From: Salinimicrobium marinum
GTDB taxonomy: Bacteria > Bacteroidota > Bacteroidia > Flavobacteriales > Flavobacteriaceae
Assembly (NCBI RefSeq): GCF_014651535.1
Contig: NZ_BMXB01000005.1
Location: 62,001-126,000, forward strand
Length of the DNA stretch: 64,000 nt
Direction: 5' to 3'
Part shown: in pieces, positions 44,953 to 53,856 of the stretch
How the letters are laid out: the number at the start of each line of letters is the position of its first letter
How positions within the stretch are numbered: position 1 is the stretch's first letter
Translations under genes and position numbers: made by a program
Notes under the pieces: model-generated
The model's input: the letters and a program-made list of their open reading frames with translations, nothing else
Told to the model about the DNA's origin: nothing
Databases searched by the model: none

Positions 44953-45462
44953 CTATTCAAGTTTTCTTCCTTTTACCGTCCACCAGGGAAGTACTTCCAC
45001 TTCCAGTCTGCCGGCTTCTACCATTGGATCCAGCCGGGCAAGACTATCGGCTTCTTCTGCTGTTCGGGTGTTGAAGATTACTACGCCACGCAGTTCACCA
45101 TCATTTTCAAAGGGTCCGGTAAGACCGGCATAACCTTCAGATAGCATTCGATTTAAATGCGCCATATGCTGTTTTTGAAGCTCAGCGGTTTCAGTGGAAT
45201 CCTGGTTTCGGTTCTGCCCTTCTTTCAGAAGCACCATGTAATACTGCTGCATCAACAAAGTAGAATCTCCTTCTTTATGCAAGAACACCTGGTATCCGTC
45301 GTTTTTCAATTCCTCTGCACGGCTTTCGGAATCATCTGTGCCGGTTATGGCTTCCACTTTTTCCGGACCGGGAATTCCGCGGGAATTTTCCGGTTTTTCA
45401 GTTCTTTCCTCACAAGAAGTTAAGATCAAAAAAAGGCTGAAAATGCTAAGATATTTTTTCAT
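44953..45462 (-). CDS. YciI-family lipoprotein
   Basis: A 169-residue predicted lipoprotein (lipobox LILTSC, Cys about 17). The C-terminal 100 residues are YciI-like (YYMVLLKEG, QHMAHLNRMLSEGYAGLTGP, RGVVIFNTRTAEEADSL, DPMVEAGRLEVEVLPWW), a ferredoxin-like dimer with a conserved His that may act on small molecules. An export signal on a YciI domain is unusual because most family members are cytosolic. The start overlaps the CYTH gene stop by 4 bases, so the two are co-translated. Confidence 0.8.
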   Translation of the reverse strand: MKKYLSIFSLFLILTSCEERTEKPENSRGIPGPEKVEAITGTDDSESRAEELKNDGYQVFLHKEGDSTLLMQQYYMVLLKEGQNRNQDSTETAELQKQHMAHLNRMLSEGYAGLTGPFENDGELRGVVIFNTRTAEEADSLARLDPMVEAGRLEVEVLPWWTVKGRKLE

Positions 45463-45941
45463 TGTTCCTCAATTTTCCATGTCTGGTAGGGTTGGTTCAC
45501 CAGGTATGAATTGTAATACCGCTTGGCTCCTGAAACTTCCTTTCCCAACCACGACGGTTTCTCATATTCTTCCTCTTCGGAAGTAAGTTCTACTTCTGCC
45601 AGCAAAAGACCTTTGTTTGCACCAAAAAACTCATCAACTTCAAAAATATGGTTTCCGGAATTTACTTCATATCTCACTTTTTCCACCATTCCGGGTTCAC
45701 AGAGTTTTAGCAAAGCCTCTGCTTCCTCCACGGAAATTTCTTTCTCCCATTCATAACGGCTCAATCCTGAATCATTACTTTTCCCCTTGATGGTCAAAAA
45801 TGCCCTGTCACCTTTGATGCGGACTCTTACCGTACGTTCGGGTGCGCTGTTCAAATAACCCTGTACAATTTTCTGTTGCCTTATAGCTTCTGCTTTAAAA
45901 GCTTCAGAAGTCACTAAAAATTTTCGTTCTGTTTCTATCAT
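45459..45941 (-). CDS. CYTH-domain phosphatase (triphosphate tunnel metalloenzyme)
   Basis: A 160-residue CYTH protein. The defining ETERKF (ExExK, residues 3-8) at the N-terminus and the alternating charged strands (RTVRVRIKG, KGKSNDSGLSRYEWEKEI, KVRYEV, EVDEFFG, LAEVELTSEEEEY) form the triphosphate tunnel. Small bacterial members often hydrolyse inorganic triphosphate; some are class IV adenylate cyclases. It precedes the YciI lipoprotein with a 4-base overlap. Confidence 0.9.
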   Translation of the reverse strand: MIETERKFLVTSEAFKAEAIRQQKIVQGYLNSAPERTVRVRIKGDRAFLTIKGKSNDSGLSRYEWEKEISVEEAEALLKLCEPGMVEKVRYEVNSGNHIFEVDEFFGANKGLLLAEVELTSEEEEYEKPSWLGKEVSGAKRYYNSYLVNQPYQTWKIEEQ

Positions 45942-46078
45942 TTTTCAGAAGTAGCTCTTTTATAATTTTTGTTCAGATGTCCTTTTAGTCTTTTTCAGGA
46001 GCTTCGGTTTTCCCAAGATTTAAAAAGCGACCGGTATCAAAATTAGAATTTATAGTTACAGAATTTTTTATGAAGGAA

Positions 46079-47218
46079 TTATTTCTTTTCTTCAGGAACA
46101 GGAGCGTTGGATGCGATGAGACCTTCAGCTTTCAGTTCTTTCCAGAAATCTGCCGGAATATTTTCACTCATGGAAGCCACGTTGGCTGCAGCCTGTTCCG
46201 CCGTACTTGCCCCCGGGATCACAGAAGCCGCAACTGCCGGAGCAGCACAAAACTGTAAAGCAGCCGATCTTAATTCTACCTGATGGCTTTTGGCAATTTC
46301 GCACAATTTATCTCTTTTCTCCATGAAAGCCTGCGGAATATCATTACTGTAATTATAACGGTCATGTCCTGCCAAAAACCCGGAATTTAAAGGCGCTCCC
46401 ATGACCAGCGAAACATCATTCTTTTCACAAGCAGGAAAGAGCTTATTCAAGGCCTCTTCATGTTCAATTAATGAATAGCGGGTAGCCGAAAGAAAGATAT
46501 CGGGATCTGCCACTTCCATGGTTCGCAGGATGGGTTCTATCCTGTTCACTCCAAAGCCCCAGGCTTTGATGAGACCTTCTTCCCGCATTTTAGTAAGTTC
46601 GGGCATGGCTCCTTTTCTGGCTTCCTCAAAATATGTAGTCCAGTTTTCTCCCATATCTTCATTATCGGGCGAAAGATCGTGAATAAAAACGATGTCCAGA
46701 TACGGCAGCCCCATTCGATGTAAACTGTCTTCAACAGATTTCCTTACCCCTTCGGCAGTGTAATCATATTTATAGTTGAAATTCAATTTTCCTTTCCAGA
46801 TTCCATCTGGCATTTCAAAATCAGAATCGGGTTCTAAAATCCGACCGATTTTAGTGGAAAGCACATACTCTTCCCTGTTTTTATTGTAGAGGAACTGTCC
46901 CATGCGGCGTTCGCTCAATCCCAAGCCGTACCACGGGGAGGTATCGAAATAACGAACTCCGGAATCCCAGGCGGCTTCCAGCATCTGCCTAATTTGTTCA
47001 TCACTATTGACATGAAAAGCACTTCCGGCAGCCACCCCACCCAATCCGTATTTTTTTCCGGGAGTATATCTTTCTCCGGAAGTTTTGTTTTTAGGTGCGG
47101 CAAAAGGTGTGCTTCCTAAAATATTTTCGCTGCTCATAGCAGAAAACATTGCTGCAGGAGCAAATGTTGCAGCTGAAGTTAGCATGGATTTAAATATAAA
47201 GTCACGTCTGGAAACCAT
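46079..47218 (-). CDS. Tat-exported aldo/keto reductase
   Basis: A 379-residue aldo/keto reductase with a likely twin-arginine signal (SRRDFIFKSMLTSAATFAPA). The ATG at 47218 starts exactly at this signal; a longer frame from 47269 would put 17 odd residues before it. Catalytic elements are Asp and Tyr in YFDTSPWYGLG, Lys in VLSTKIGR and His in FIHDLS. The sequence resembles L-fucose/D-threo-aldose dehydrogenase type reductases. Export is unusual because these enzymes need NAD(P)H, so the cofactor would have to be bound before Tat transport. Confidence 0.85.
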   Translation of the reverse strand: MVSRRDFIFKSMLTSAATFAPAAMFSAMSSENILGSTPFAAPKNKTSGERYTPGKKYGLGGVAAGSAFHVNSDEQIRQMLEAAWDSGVRYFDTSPWYGLGLSERRMGQFLYNKNREEYVLSTKIGRILEPDSDFEMPDGIWKGKLNFNYKYDYTAEGVRKSVEDSLHRMGLPYLDIVFIHDLSPDNEDMGENWTTYFEEARKGAMPELTKMREEGLIKAWGFGVNRIEPILRTMEVADPDIFLSATRYSLIEHEEALNKLFPACEKNDVSLVMGAPLNSGFLAGHDRYNYSNDIPQAFMEKRDKLCEIAKSHQVELRSAALQFCAAPAVAASVIPGASTAEQAAANVASMSENIPADFWKELKAEGLIASNAPVPEEKK

Positions 47219-47344
47219 AATGTTTTTGTTTAATCGGTAATCGCTTTTCCTAAAGAAAATCCCCTGCATTTGCAGAATCCTTTTAATTACAAGTTATAGT
47301 AAAATCATGTTTTATGTCGTTAACCTGATGTTAAGCCTGAAAAC

Positions 47345-48007
47345 CTATTTTTCCGCATCCGCAATTTCCTGAATTTCTTTTGATTCTATCATTACTGCAG
47401 CATAGCGGTGGTTGGCGACAAAGATCATAGCTTTTGCTATAGCTTCCGCCTGTATACTCTTATATTTTTTCAGAGGCCCCACCAAAAAATGATCTCCTAC
47501 TCTCATTAGCTGCTTCCAGACATATTCCAGTGGTCGTTTCTCTTCGCGTTTCCCGGCGATGAGAGAAGGCCGGAAAAGGTAGGTTCGGGAAATTTCTTTT
47601 TTTAGAACATCCTGTTCCATTTCCCCTTTTGTCCTGTTGTAAAAAAATTTACTTTCAGGATCTGCACCCAAAGCTGAAACTATCAGCAGCGTTTCTATGT
47701 TATTTCGCTTGCACAACTCTGCAGCGGCAACAGGTATTCCATAGTCCACTTTCTTATACATCTCCTCATCGGGTGTTTTCTTCTGTGTACTTCCCACACA
47801 GCAATAAACTTCATCCCCGGTAAAAAGATCTGCATGCTGCTCGAGTTCGAACAGATCTATAAGGTGTTCCTCCACTTTTGGATGTGCCACAGCGGCAGTG
47901 CTTCTGGAAAAAAGCTTTACTTTTTCATACCTGTCATCAAGGAGAAGCTTGTTCAGAACGTTGCTTCCGGTTAAACCTGTCGCCCCTAATATAATTGCTG
48001 TTTTCAT
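47345..48007 (-). CDS. NAD(P)H-binding atypical short-chain reductase
   Basis: A 220-residue Rossmann protein of the NmrA/HTATIP2-like group. The dinucleotide-binding motif is ILGATGLTGSNVL (residues 5-17); GSTQKKTPDEEMYKKVDYG near 73-91 and the YNRTKGEMEQ segment with Tyr and Lys spacing of the SDR active site are visible. Relatives act as redox-sensing or oxidoreductase proteins with poorly known substrates. It stands alone between the aldo/keto reductase and dinB. Confidence 0.85.
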   Translation of the reverse strand: MKTAIILGATGLTGSNVLNKLLLDDRYEKVKLFSRSTAAVAHPKVEEHLIDLFELEQHADLFTGDEVYCCVGSTQKKTPDEEMYKKVDYGIPVAAAELCKRNNIETLLIVSALGADPESKFFYNRTKGEMEQDVLKKEISRTYLFRPSLIAGKREEKRPLEYVWKQLMRVGDHFLVGPLKKYKSIQAEAIAKAMIFVANHRYAAVMIESKEIQEIADAEK

Positions 48008-48342
48008 AGTCTTTCCTGTTAGGCTTATTAAGGTAGTAGTTTTTTCTACGAATTCAAAGATTATAACAACGTCTTAAGTTTTTAGGTGAACCAATGCAGA
48101 GAATTCAAAGAACAAGAATTTTTCAATTTTCCTATGTTAGATAACTGCAAAAGATGGGTCTACCCCTTTATAAAAATTATTCAGGCAGATCAATTTAGTT
48201 TACACCCGGCTCCAGAATGAAAATGCTCAGCTGTTAAAAAGAGGGAATTCTGCAAGAGCCTGACCTGCGTCAGGGCTAATTCAAGGCAACATTTTTTGTT
48301 CGCCTACGGCTCTGAAGACTGAACTTTCATTAGCTTTACAGG
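48008..48342. other. Non-coding gap before dinB
   Basis: No gene is seen in about 330 bases. It contains a repeat-like fragment at 48229-48277 and no recognisable promoter for dinB. Confidence 0.5.
48229..48277. repeat. Possible truncated palindromic element
   Basis: AGCTGTTAAAAAG at 48229 resembles the left end of the palindromic elements at 23.7 and 60.4 kb, and AGCCTGAC-CTGC-GTCAGGGCT at 48257-48277 forms a hairpin. The matching right end is missing, so this may be a decayed copy. Confidence 0.35.
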
Positions 48343-49446
48343 GTGGAACAGCAACTGCCTTTACGAAAGATTATTCATGTTGACATGGATGCATTCTATG
48401 CATCGGTTGAGCAACTGGACAATCCTGAATTACGCGGAAAGGCCCTAGCGGTAGGAGGAAGTTCTGAACGTGGCGTGGTAGCCGCAGCAAGCTATGAAGC
48501 ACGCAAGTATGGTGTAAAAAGTGCCATGAGCAGCATCATTGCAAAAAGAAATTGTCCGCAGCTCATTTTTGTGAAGCCAAGATTCGAGCGTTACAGGGAA
48601 ATTTCCCAGCGCATCAGGAACATCTTTTTTGAATATACAGACCTTGTAGAACCTCTTTCTCTGGATGAAGCTTACCTTGATGTAACCGAAAACAAAAAAG
48701 GAAATCCCAGTGCTACTTTAATTGCAAGGGAGATACGCCAAAAGATCTTTGAAAAAACAGGATTAAATGCTTCTGCAGGAATTTCGATCAATAAATTCAT
48801 AGCTAAAATTGCCAGTGATGTCAACAAACCCAACGGACAAAAAACCGTTAATCCTGAAGAGGTAGAAGCTTTTCTGGAGGAACTTGAGATCAGGAAATTT
48901 TACGGCGTAGGGAAAGTCACTGCCGAAAAAATGTACCAGCTGGGCATTTTTACCGGAAAAGACCTGAAAACAAAATCTCTCGATTTTCTCAACGAACACT
49001 TCGGAAAAAGTGGGGAACATTATTACAACGTGGTAAGAGGAATACACTTTAGTGAAGTAAGGCCTTCACGCATCAGGAAATCCCTGGGTGCCGAACGTAC
49101 CTTCGATGAAAATATCTCTTCAGAAATATTCATGCTGGAGCGGCTCGGCCACATTTCCGAAGAAATAGAACGCCGACTCTCAAAAAATAAAGTGGCAGGA
49201 AAAACAGTGACTTTAAAGATCAAATACAGTGATTTTACGCTGCAGACACGAAGCAAAACACTCTCCTATTATGTTTCTTCCAAAGATTTGATCCTTGAAA
49301 TAGCAAAAGATTTACTGTACCAGGAAAAAATGAAGGATTCTGTAAGGCTTCTGGGAATTTCCCTTTCAAATTTAAACACCGATAAAGACAAGGAGAAGGA
49401 AGAGGAGAAAAAGGAAGTGGCAGTACAACTAAGATTTGAATTTTAA
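48343..49446 (+). CDS. dinB: DNA polymerase IV (Y family)
   Basis: Error-prone translesion polymerase. The frame begins at a GTG at 48343; no ATG lies upstream in frame, and the N-terminus MEQQLPLRKIIHVDMDAFYAS is normal for DinB. Catalytic carboxylates are in HVDMDAFYASVEQ and PLSLDEAYLDVT near residues 12-24 and 104-115, the fingers contain YEARKYGVKSAM, and the little-finger domain extends to about 350. The C-terminal QLRFEF is a likely sliding-clamp-binding motif. 367 residues, as usual. Confidence 0.95.
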   Translation: MEQQLPLRKIIHVDMDAFYASVEQLDNPELRGKALAVGGSSERGVVAAASYEARKYGVKSAMSSIIAKRNCPQLIFVKPRFERYREISQRIRNIFFEYTDLVEPLSLDEAYLDVTENKKGNPSATLIAREIRQKIFEKTGLNASAGISINKFIAKIASDVNKPNGQKTVNPEEVEAFLEELEIRKFYGVGKVTAEKMYQLGIFTGKDLKTKSLDFLNEHFGKSGEHYYNVVRGIHFSEVRPSRIRKSLGAERTFDENISSEIFMLERLGHISEEIERRLSKNKVAGKTVTLKIKYSDFTLQTRSKTLSYYVSSKDLILEIAKDLLYQEKMKDSVRLLGISLSNLNTDKDKEKEEEKKEVAVQLRFEF

Positions 49447-49479
49447 GATCCACAAAAAGAAAACTTTTTATAAACAATA

Positions 49480-49522
49480 AAGCCACAAATACACCAAATA
49501 GTAAGTAGTGCATTCGTGGCTT
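49480..49522. terminator. Bidirectional terminator between dinB and pyk
   Basis: AAGCCACAAATACA and TGCATTCGTGGCTT pair with two G-U-type mismatches around a 15-base loop. It lies between two genes that converge. A-rich flank on the left serves the minus strand as a T-run. Confidence 0.6.
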
Positions 49523-49544
49523 CAGATTATTTAAAAACTACCTT

Positions 49545-50975
49545 TTACTTAATTTCAGAAATACGAAGGGTATTTACCATTCCTTTATCTGTAATTGGCA
49601 TGGCTGCAAGGTTAATTGTAAAATCACCTTTTTGAACATATTCTGTTTCAGAAGCGATCCTGTTGATATCTTCTATAGTTTCATCTGTACTTACAAATTT
49701 GTCATAATAGAACGCCTTTACACCCCATAAAAGACTCAGTTGCGAAAGAATACGTCTATTGGAAGTAAATACCAGGATATTTGCTTCAGGTCTCCATGCA
49801 GAGATCTGGAAAGCCGTGTATCCACTGTTGGTAAGGGTACAGATAGCTGTAGCCTTAATCTCATTGGCCATATGCGCAGCATGATAACAAATAGATTTTG
49901 TAATGTATCTTTTTGTACGTACATGCGGTGGTTCATGAGGTACTTTAATAAGCGGAGAATTCTCTACACTCATTAAAATCTGACTCATCTTTTGAATAAC
50001 CTGTACAGGATAATTACCTACAGAAGTTTCACCGCTCAACATCACGGCATCGGCTCCATCCATAACAGAGTTGGCAACGTCATTAACCTCTGCCCTTGTA
50101 GGCGTAAGGCTGGTGATCATTGTTTCCATCATCTGGGTGGCAATAATTACAGGAATACGTGCTTTTTTGGCTTTTAATACCAGTTGCTTCTGAATTAACG
50201 GAACTTCCTGGGCAGGAACTTCCACTCCAAGATCTCCCCTGGCAACCATAATACCGTCACAATAGGCAACGATCTTGTCAATGTTCTCAACACCTTCAGG
50301 CTTTTCTATCTTTGCGATAATCGGGATCTTATGATCTGTGTGTTTCGCAATTAATTCCTGAAGCTCAATAAGATCTTCACTGTGACGCACAAACGACAAA
50401 GCTATCCAGTCTACCTCCTGCTCTACAGCGAAAATAGCATCTCTGATATCTTTTTCCGTTAATGCCGGGAGTGAGATTTTTGTATTGGGAAGGTTAACCC
50501 CTTTTTTTGATTTTAAAGGTCCACCCTGGATGACCTTGGTCAAAACTTCATCTTCTCTGTTGGTGCTAATGACTTCAAACATAAGCTTCCCGTCATCAAG
50601 AAGAATTCTTTCCCCGGGATTTACATCCTGTGGGAAGGTATCATAATTCATATAGACCCTTTCTGCCGTACCTTCAAATTCTTTTCCGGTAACAAAGGTA
50701 ATTTCATCTCCTGGAGAAACGACTATTTCATCCTTCATTTTCCCCACTCTAAGCTTGGGTCCCTGAAGGTCTCCAAGGATAGCAGCAGTAAAACCGTGTT
50801 CTTCATTTAATTCCCGTATCATTTTAATACGCTCCTTTACATCTTCATAGTCGGCATGGGAAAAATTGATTCTGAAAACATTTACTCCCGCACGAAGCAT
50901 ATCTCTCAAAACATCTTTAGAACTGGTCGCCGGCCCAAGGGTAGCTACAATTTTAGTCTTTTTGTTATTTGGCAT
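49545..50975 (-). CDS. pyk: Pyruvate kinase
   Basis: Last enzyme of glycolysis, making pyruvate and ATP from phosphoenolpyruvate and ADP. In 476 residues the N-terminal KIVATLGPATSS, the catalytic-Lys block IPIIAKIEKPEGVENID near 220 and MVARGDLGVEVP near 245 are all present, followed by the C-terminal regulatory domain. The start abuts the stop of the IPExxxVDY gene with no space, and it is the last gene of the acpP-led operon. No effector-binding feature can be assigned with confidence. Confidence 0.97.
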   Translation of the reverse strand: MPNNKKTKIVATLGPATSSKDVLRDMLRAGVNVFRINFSHADYEDVKERIKMIRELNEEHGFTAAILGDLQGPKLRVGKMKDEIVVSPGDEITFVTGKEFEGTAERVYMNYDTFPQDVNPGERILLDDGKLMFEVISTNREDEVLTKVIQGGPLKSKKGVNLPNTKISLPALTEKDIRDAIFAVEQEVDWIALSFVRHSEDLIELQELIAKHTDHKIPIIAKIEKPEGVENIDKIVAYCDGIMVARGDLGVEVPAQEVPLIQKQLVLKAKKARIPVIIATQMMETMITSLTPTRAEVNDVANSVMDGADAVMLSGETSVGNYPVQVIQKMSQILMSVENSPLIKVPHEPPHVRTKRYITKSICYHAAHMANEIKATAICTLTNSGYTAFQISAWRPEANILVFTSNRRILSQLSLLWGVKAFYYDKFVSTDETIEDINRIASETEYVQKGDFTINLAAMPITDKGMVNTLRISEIK

Positions 50976-51467
50976 TTAGTCAAAAATTAAATTTTCCTTA
51001 GATTTTATCTTATTAATTTCAATGGAATATGCGGTCGCGATCTGTGGGATTTCTTTAATCCTTTCCAGAAGTAATGCTTCCGAAACCAGGTCGGAATCTT
51101 CTTCTATTTTCAGAAAAAAATCCACTTTTTTAAACTCTGGTAAGAGATAAATAGTCTCAGATGACATCTCTTCTTCTCCGAAAAGAGAACCAAAGTCGGC
51201 TGTTGTTTTAATTGACTGCCCTTTACACTTATTACTGATCAAAAAATAATCACAATATTTTTGCTCATCATTATAGGTGTACAAAGCAAAGACCGCCAGA
51301 GAGGATTTGATGCGAAGATCAATGTCGTTTCGCCCCCTGGACAATCGTAAATTAAGATGCTTGTTCAATAAAAAAGCCAGTTTATATTCCTCTACGGAAC
51401 AGTGAATGGCTATAAGTTTATAAGAGTTATCGACAACAGCATCCAGAATTAATTTATGCGCCAGCAT
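50976..51467 (-). CDS. IPExxxVDY-family protein, function unknown
   Basis: A 163-residue protein of the Bacteroidota-specific family named after its motif, here LLPEFKKVDFFL near residues 107-118. The fold looks alpha/beta with a basic N-terminal half (LNLRLSRGRNDIDLRIK) and an acidic centre. No enzyme function is known to me. It sits between rnc and pyk, an order I recall as conserved in flavobacteria, which argues for a role tied to RNA processing, fatty-acid synthesis or glycolytic control. The stop touches the pyk start. Confidence 0.82.
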   Translation of the reverse strand: MLAHKLILDAVVDNSYKLIAIHCSVEEYKLAFLLNKHLNLRLSRGRNDIDLRIKSSLAVFALYTYNDEQKYCDYFLISNKCKGQSIKTTADFGSLFGEEEMSSETIYLLPEFKKVDFFLKIEEDSDLVSEALLLERIKEIPQIATAYSIEINKIKSKENLIFD

Positions 51468-51563
51468 ATTCTCAACTTAATTGATAAAGATAAAATAAAT
51501 AGGGTTAAAAATTAAATTTATGACACTAAATCTTCCCTAATATTACGAAAACGTTATAGTTTT

Positions 51564-52310
51564 CTAAGAATCTGAATTGGTGGGGATCCTGTTCTGAAAA
51601 GCGTAATATGCTCTTCGAGCAGCTTTTTCTTCAGCTTTTTTCTTGGAAGTTGCACGGGCTTTTGCCACTACCCGGTTTTCAATTCTAAGCTTTACGGCAA
51701 AATGTTTTATTTCATCTTTTCCGGTGTCTTCATACACTTCAAAGTTGAAATCCTTTTTTTCTTTCTGGCACCATTCTATCAATAAGCCCTTATAACTAAT
51801 AACAGTGCCTTCAAGTTGTTCTATATCTACATAAGGTGCTATAACCCTTTCATAGATGAATCTTTTACAGTATTTGTATCCTCGGTCAAGATAAATAGCA
51901 CCTACCAGCGCTTCAAACAGATTACCGTGAATATTTGCCCCAAATTGCTCACTGGAGATATTGGTTTGTATGTGTTCCAACAATCCAAGATCTTTCCCCA
52001 ATTCATTTAAATGTTTACGGCTTACGATCTTTGAACGCATTTTGGTAAGATAGCCTTCGTTTCCTCCGGGAACTTCTTTAAAAAGATGTGAGGCTATAAC
52101 CGCACTTAACATAGCATCGCCAAGGAATTCCATCCTCTCAAAATTGATAGCATTACCATCTTCATCCTTTTTATTGAGGGACCTGTGAGTAAAGGCTTTT
52201 TTGTAATGGCCGATATTCTTTGGCTTGAAACCAACTATTTTAGAGATGGCAATAAAAAAATTCCCGCCTTTAGAAGAACGGGAATTTAATATATTTCGAA
52301 TAACACTCAT
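51564..52310 (-). CDS. rnc: Ribonuclease III
   Basis: Double-strand RNA endonuclease that processes rRNA precursors and mRNAs. In 248 residues the RNase III signature is ERMEFLGDAMLSAVIA near 59-74 with the metal-binding Glu/Asp pair, further acidic ligands lie in NLFEALVGAIYLDRG near 130-144, and a C-terminal dsRNA-binding domain spans about 170-240 (HFAVKLRIENRVVAKARATSKK, first 20 residues shown by their start). It lies 9 bases after fabF, and a strong stem is found inside its first codons. Confidence 0.96.
   Translation of the reverse strand: MSVIRNILNSRSSKGGNFFIAISKIVGFKPKNIGHYKKAFTHRSLNKKDEDGNAINFERMEFLGDAMLSAVIASHLFKEVPGGNEGYLTKMRSKIVSRKHLNELGKDLGLLEHIQTNISSEQFGANIHGNLFEALVGAIYLDRGYKYCKRFIYERVIAPYVDIEQLEGTVISYKGLLIEWCQKEKKDFNFEVYEDTGKDEIKHFAVKLRIENRVVAKARATSKKKAEEKAARRAYYAFQNRIPTNSDS
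52258..52287 (-). other. 9-bp perfect hairpin inside the rnc start region
   Basis: AAATTCCCG and CGGGAATTT are exact complements around a 12-base loop and cover codons 8 to 17 of rnc. In the mRNA this is a possible double-stranded target for RNase III itself or a block to translation. The coding segment (NSRSSKGGNF) is not a conserved part of the enzyme. Confidence 0.5.
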
Positions 52311-52319
52311 TGCAGAATT

Positions 52320-53573
52320 TTATTCGTCAAATTTTTTAAATAATACACAGGCGTTATGACCTCCAAAACCAAAGGTGTTGCTCATCGCTACCTTTACATC
52401 TCTTTTTTGTGCCGTGTTAAGTGTTAAATTCAATTCCGGGTCGATATTCTCATCAGGTGTTTCGTGGTTAATAGTCGGAGGAATGATTCCGTGCTTCATT
52501 GCAAGAATGGAAGCGATGGCCTCAATAGCTCCGGCCGCACCAAGAAGGTGACCAGTCATCGACTTTGTGGAATTAATATTTATCTTCTTTGCATGCTCCC
52601 CAAAAACTTTTTTGATCGCTTTCAATTCGGCTACATCTCCTAATGGTGTGGAGGTTCCATGTGTATTTATAGCGTCAACTTCTTCGGGCTTCATACCGGC
52701 ATTTCTAAGGCAGGCCTCCATTACGGCAATCACTCCAATTCCTTCGGGGTGTGGTGCTGTCATATGGTGTGCATCAGAGGATAAACCTCCACCTACAACT
52801 TCTGCATAGATCTTCGCTCCTCTTGCTTTCGCATGCTCATATTCTTCAAGGATCAAAGCACCCGCACCTTCTCCCAATACAAATCCATCGCGGTTCGCAT
52901 CAAAAGGCCTTGAGGCTGTTTCGGGACTATCATTTCGGGTGGAAAGGGCATGCATGGCATTAAACCCTCCCATTCCTGCAGGAGCAACTGCTGCTTCAGA
53001 TCCTCCGGTAACTATGATATCACTAGTACCTAACCTAATCGTATTCAAGGCATCTATCAATGCATTGGCTGCCGAAGCACACGCCGAAACGGTAGTATAG
53101 TTAGGTCCCATAAACCCATGCCTGATCGAGATATGCCCGGGGGCGATATCTGCAATCATCTTAGGTATGAAAAACGGATTAAAACGGGGTGTCCCGTCAC
53201 CTTTACCAAAAGCAAGAACCTCATCCTGGAAAGTCTCCAGTCCTCCAATTCCTGCTCCCCAGATCACACCTACACGAAGTTTGTCAATTGCATCAAGATC
53301 TAATCCTGAATCTTTGATAGCCTCATCTGAAGCTACCAAAGCATATTGTGCAAACTTATCAAGTTTTCTGGCTTCCTTGCGGTCGAAGTAATCCTCAACA
53401 TTGAAGTTTTTGAGCTCACAAGCGAATTTAGTTTTGAACTTTTCCGTATCAAAATACGTAATAGGCGCAGAACCACTCTTTCCATTCTTTAATGCGTCCC
53501 AATATTCTTCAATATCGTTTCCAATGGGGGTAAGTGCACCTAATCCTGTTACTACAACTCGCTTTAACTCCAT
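52320..53573 (-). CDS. fabF: 3-oxoacyl-ACP synthase II
   Basis: Condensing enzyme that elongates acyl-ACP with malonyl-ACP. In 417 residues the Cys-His-His triad is visible: VSACASAANAL near 164, NTHGTSTPLGD near 306 and KSMTGHLLGAAG near 341. It lies 16 bases downstream of acpP, the usual acpP-fabF pair, and 9 bases upstream of rnc. Confidence 0.97.
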   Translation of the reverse strand: MELKRVVVTGLGALTPIGNDIEEYWDALKNGKSGSAPITYFDTEKFKTKFACELKNFNVEDYFDRKEARKLDKFAQYALVASDEAIKDSGLDLDAIDKLRVGVIWGAGIGGLETFQDEVLAFGKGDGTPRFNPFFIPKMIADIAPGHISIRHGFMGPNYTTVSACASAANALIDALNTIRLGTSDIIVTGGSEAAVAPAGMGGFNAMHALSTRNDSPETASRPFDANRDGFVLGEGAGALILEEYEHAKARGAKIYAEVVGGGLSSDAHHMTAPHPEGIGVIAVMEACLRNAGMKPEEVDAINTHGTSTPLGDVAELKAIKKVFGEHAKKININSTKSMTGHLLGAAGAIEAIASILAMKHGIIPPTINHETPDENIDPELNLTLNTAQKRDVKVAMSNTFGFGGHNACVLFKKFDE

Positions 53574-53589
53574 ATGGGTGTATTACTTT

Positions 53590-53826
53590 TTATTTTTTTG
53601 CGTCCTCGATATAAGAAATTGCCTGACCAACAGTAGCAATGTTTTCAGCCTGGTCGTCCGGAATTTGAATATCGAATTCTTTTTCGAATTCCATGATCAA
53701 TTCAACAGTGTCTAATGAATCAGCGCCCAAGTCGTTGGTGAAGCTAGCTTCGTTTACTACTTCGTTCTCGTCAACGCCTAATTTGTCAACGATAATCGCT
53801 TTTACTCTTGATGCAATGTCTGACAT
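53590..53826 (-). CDS. acpP: Acyl carrier protein
   Basis: A 78-residue acidic four-helix carrier that holds growing fatty acids on a phosphopantetheine arm attached to the Ser in GADSLDTVE (about residue 38). Length, acidity and the DSL motif are standard. It is the first gene of the acpP-fabF-rnc-IPExxxVDY-pyk operon. Confidence 0.98.
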   Translation of the reverse strand: MSDIASRVKAIIVDKLGVDENEVVNEASFTNDLGADSLDTVELIMEFEKEFDIQIPDDQAENIATVGQAISYIEDAKK

Positions 53827-53856
53827 AATATTTGATTTTAATTTTTAATTAAGTGG

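Noticed and set aside
48008-48342. Possible tRNA or small RNA before dinB
   Set aside because: No cloverleaf or conserved RNA motif could be drawn; only a short hairpin and a repeat-like fragment are visible.
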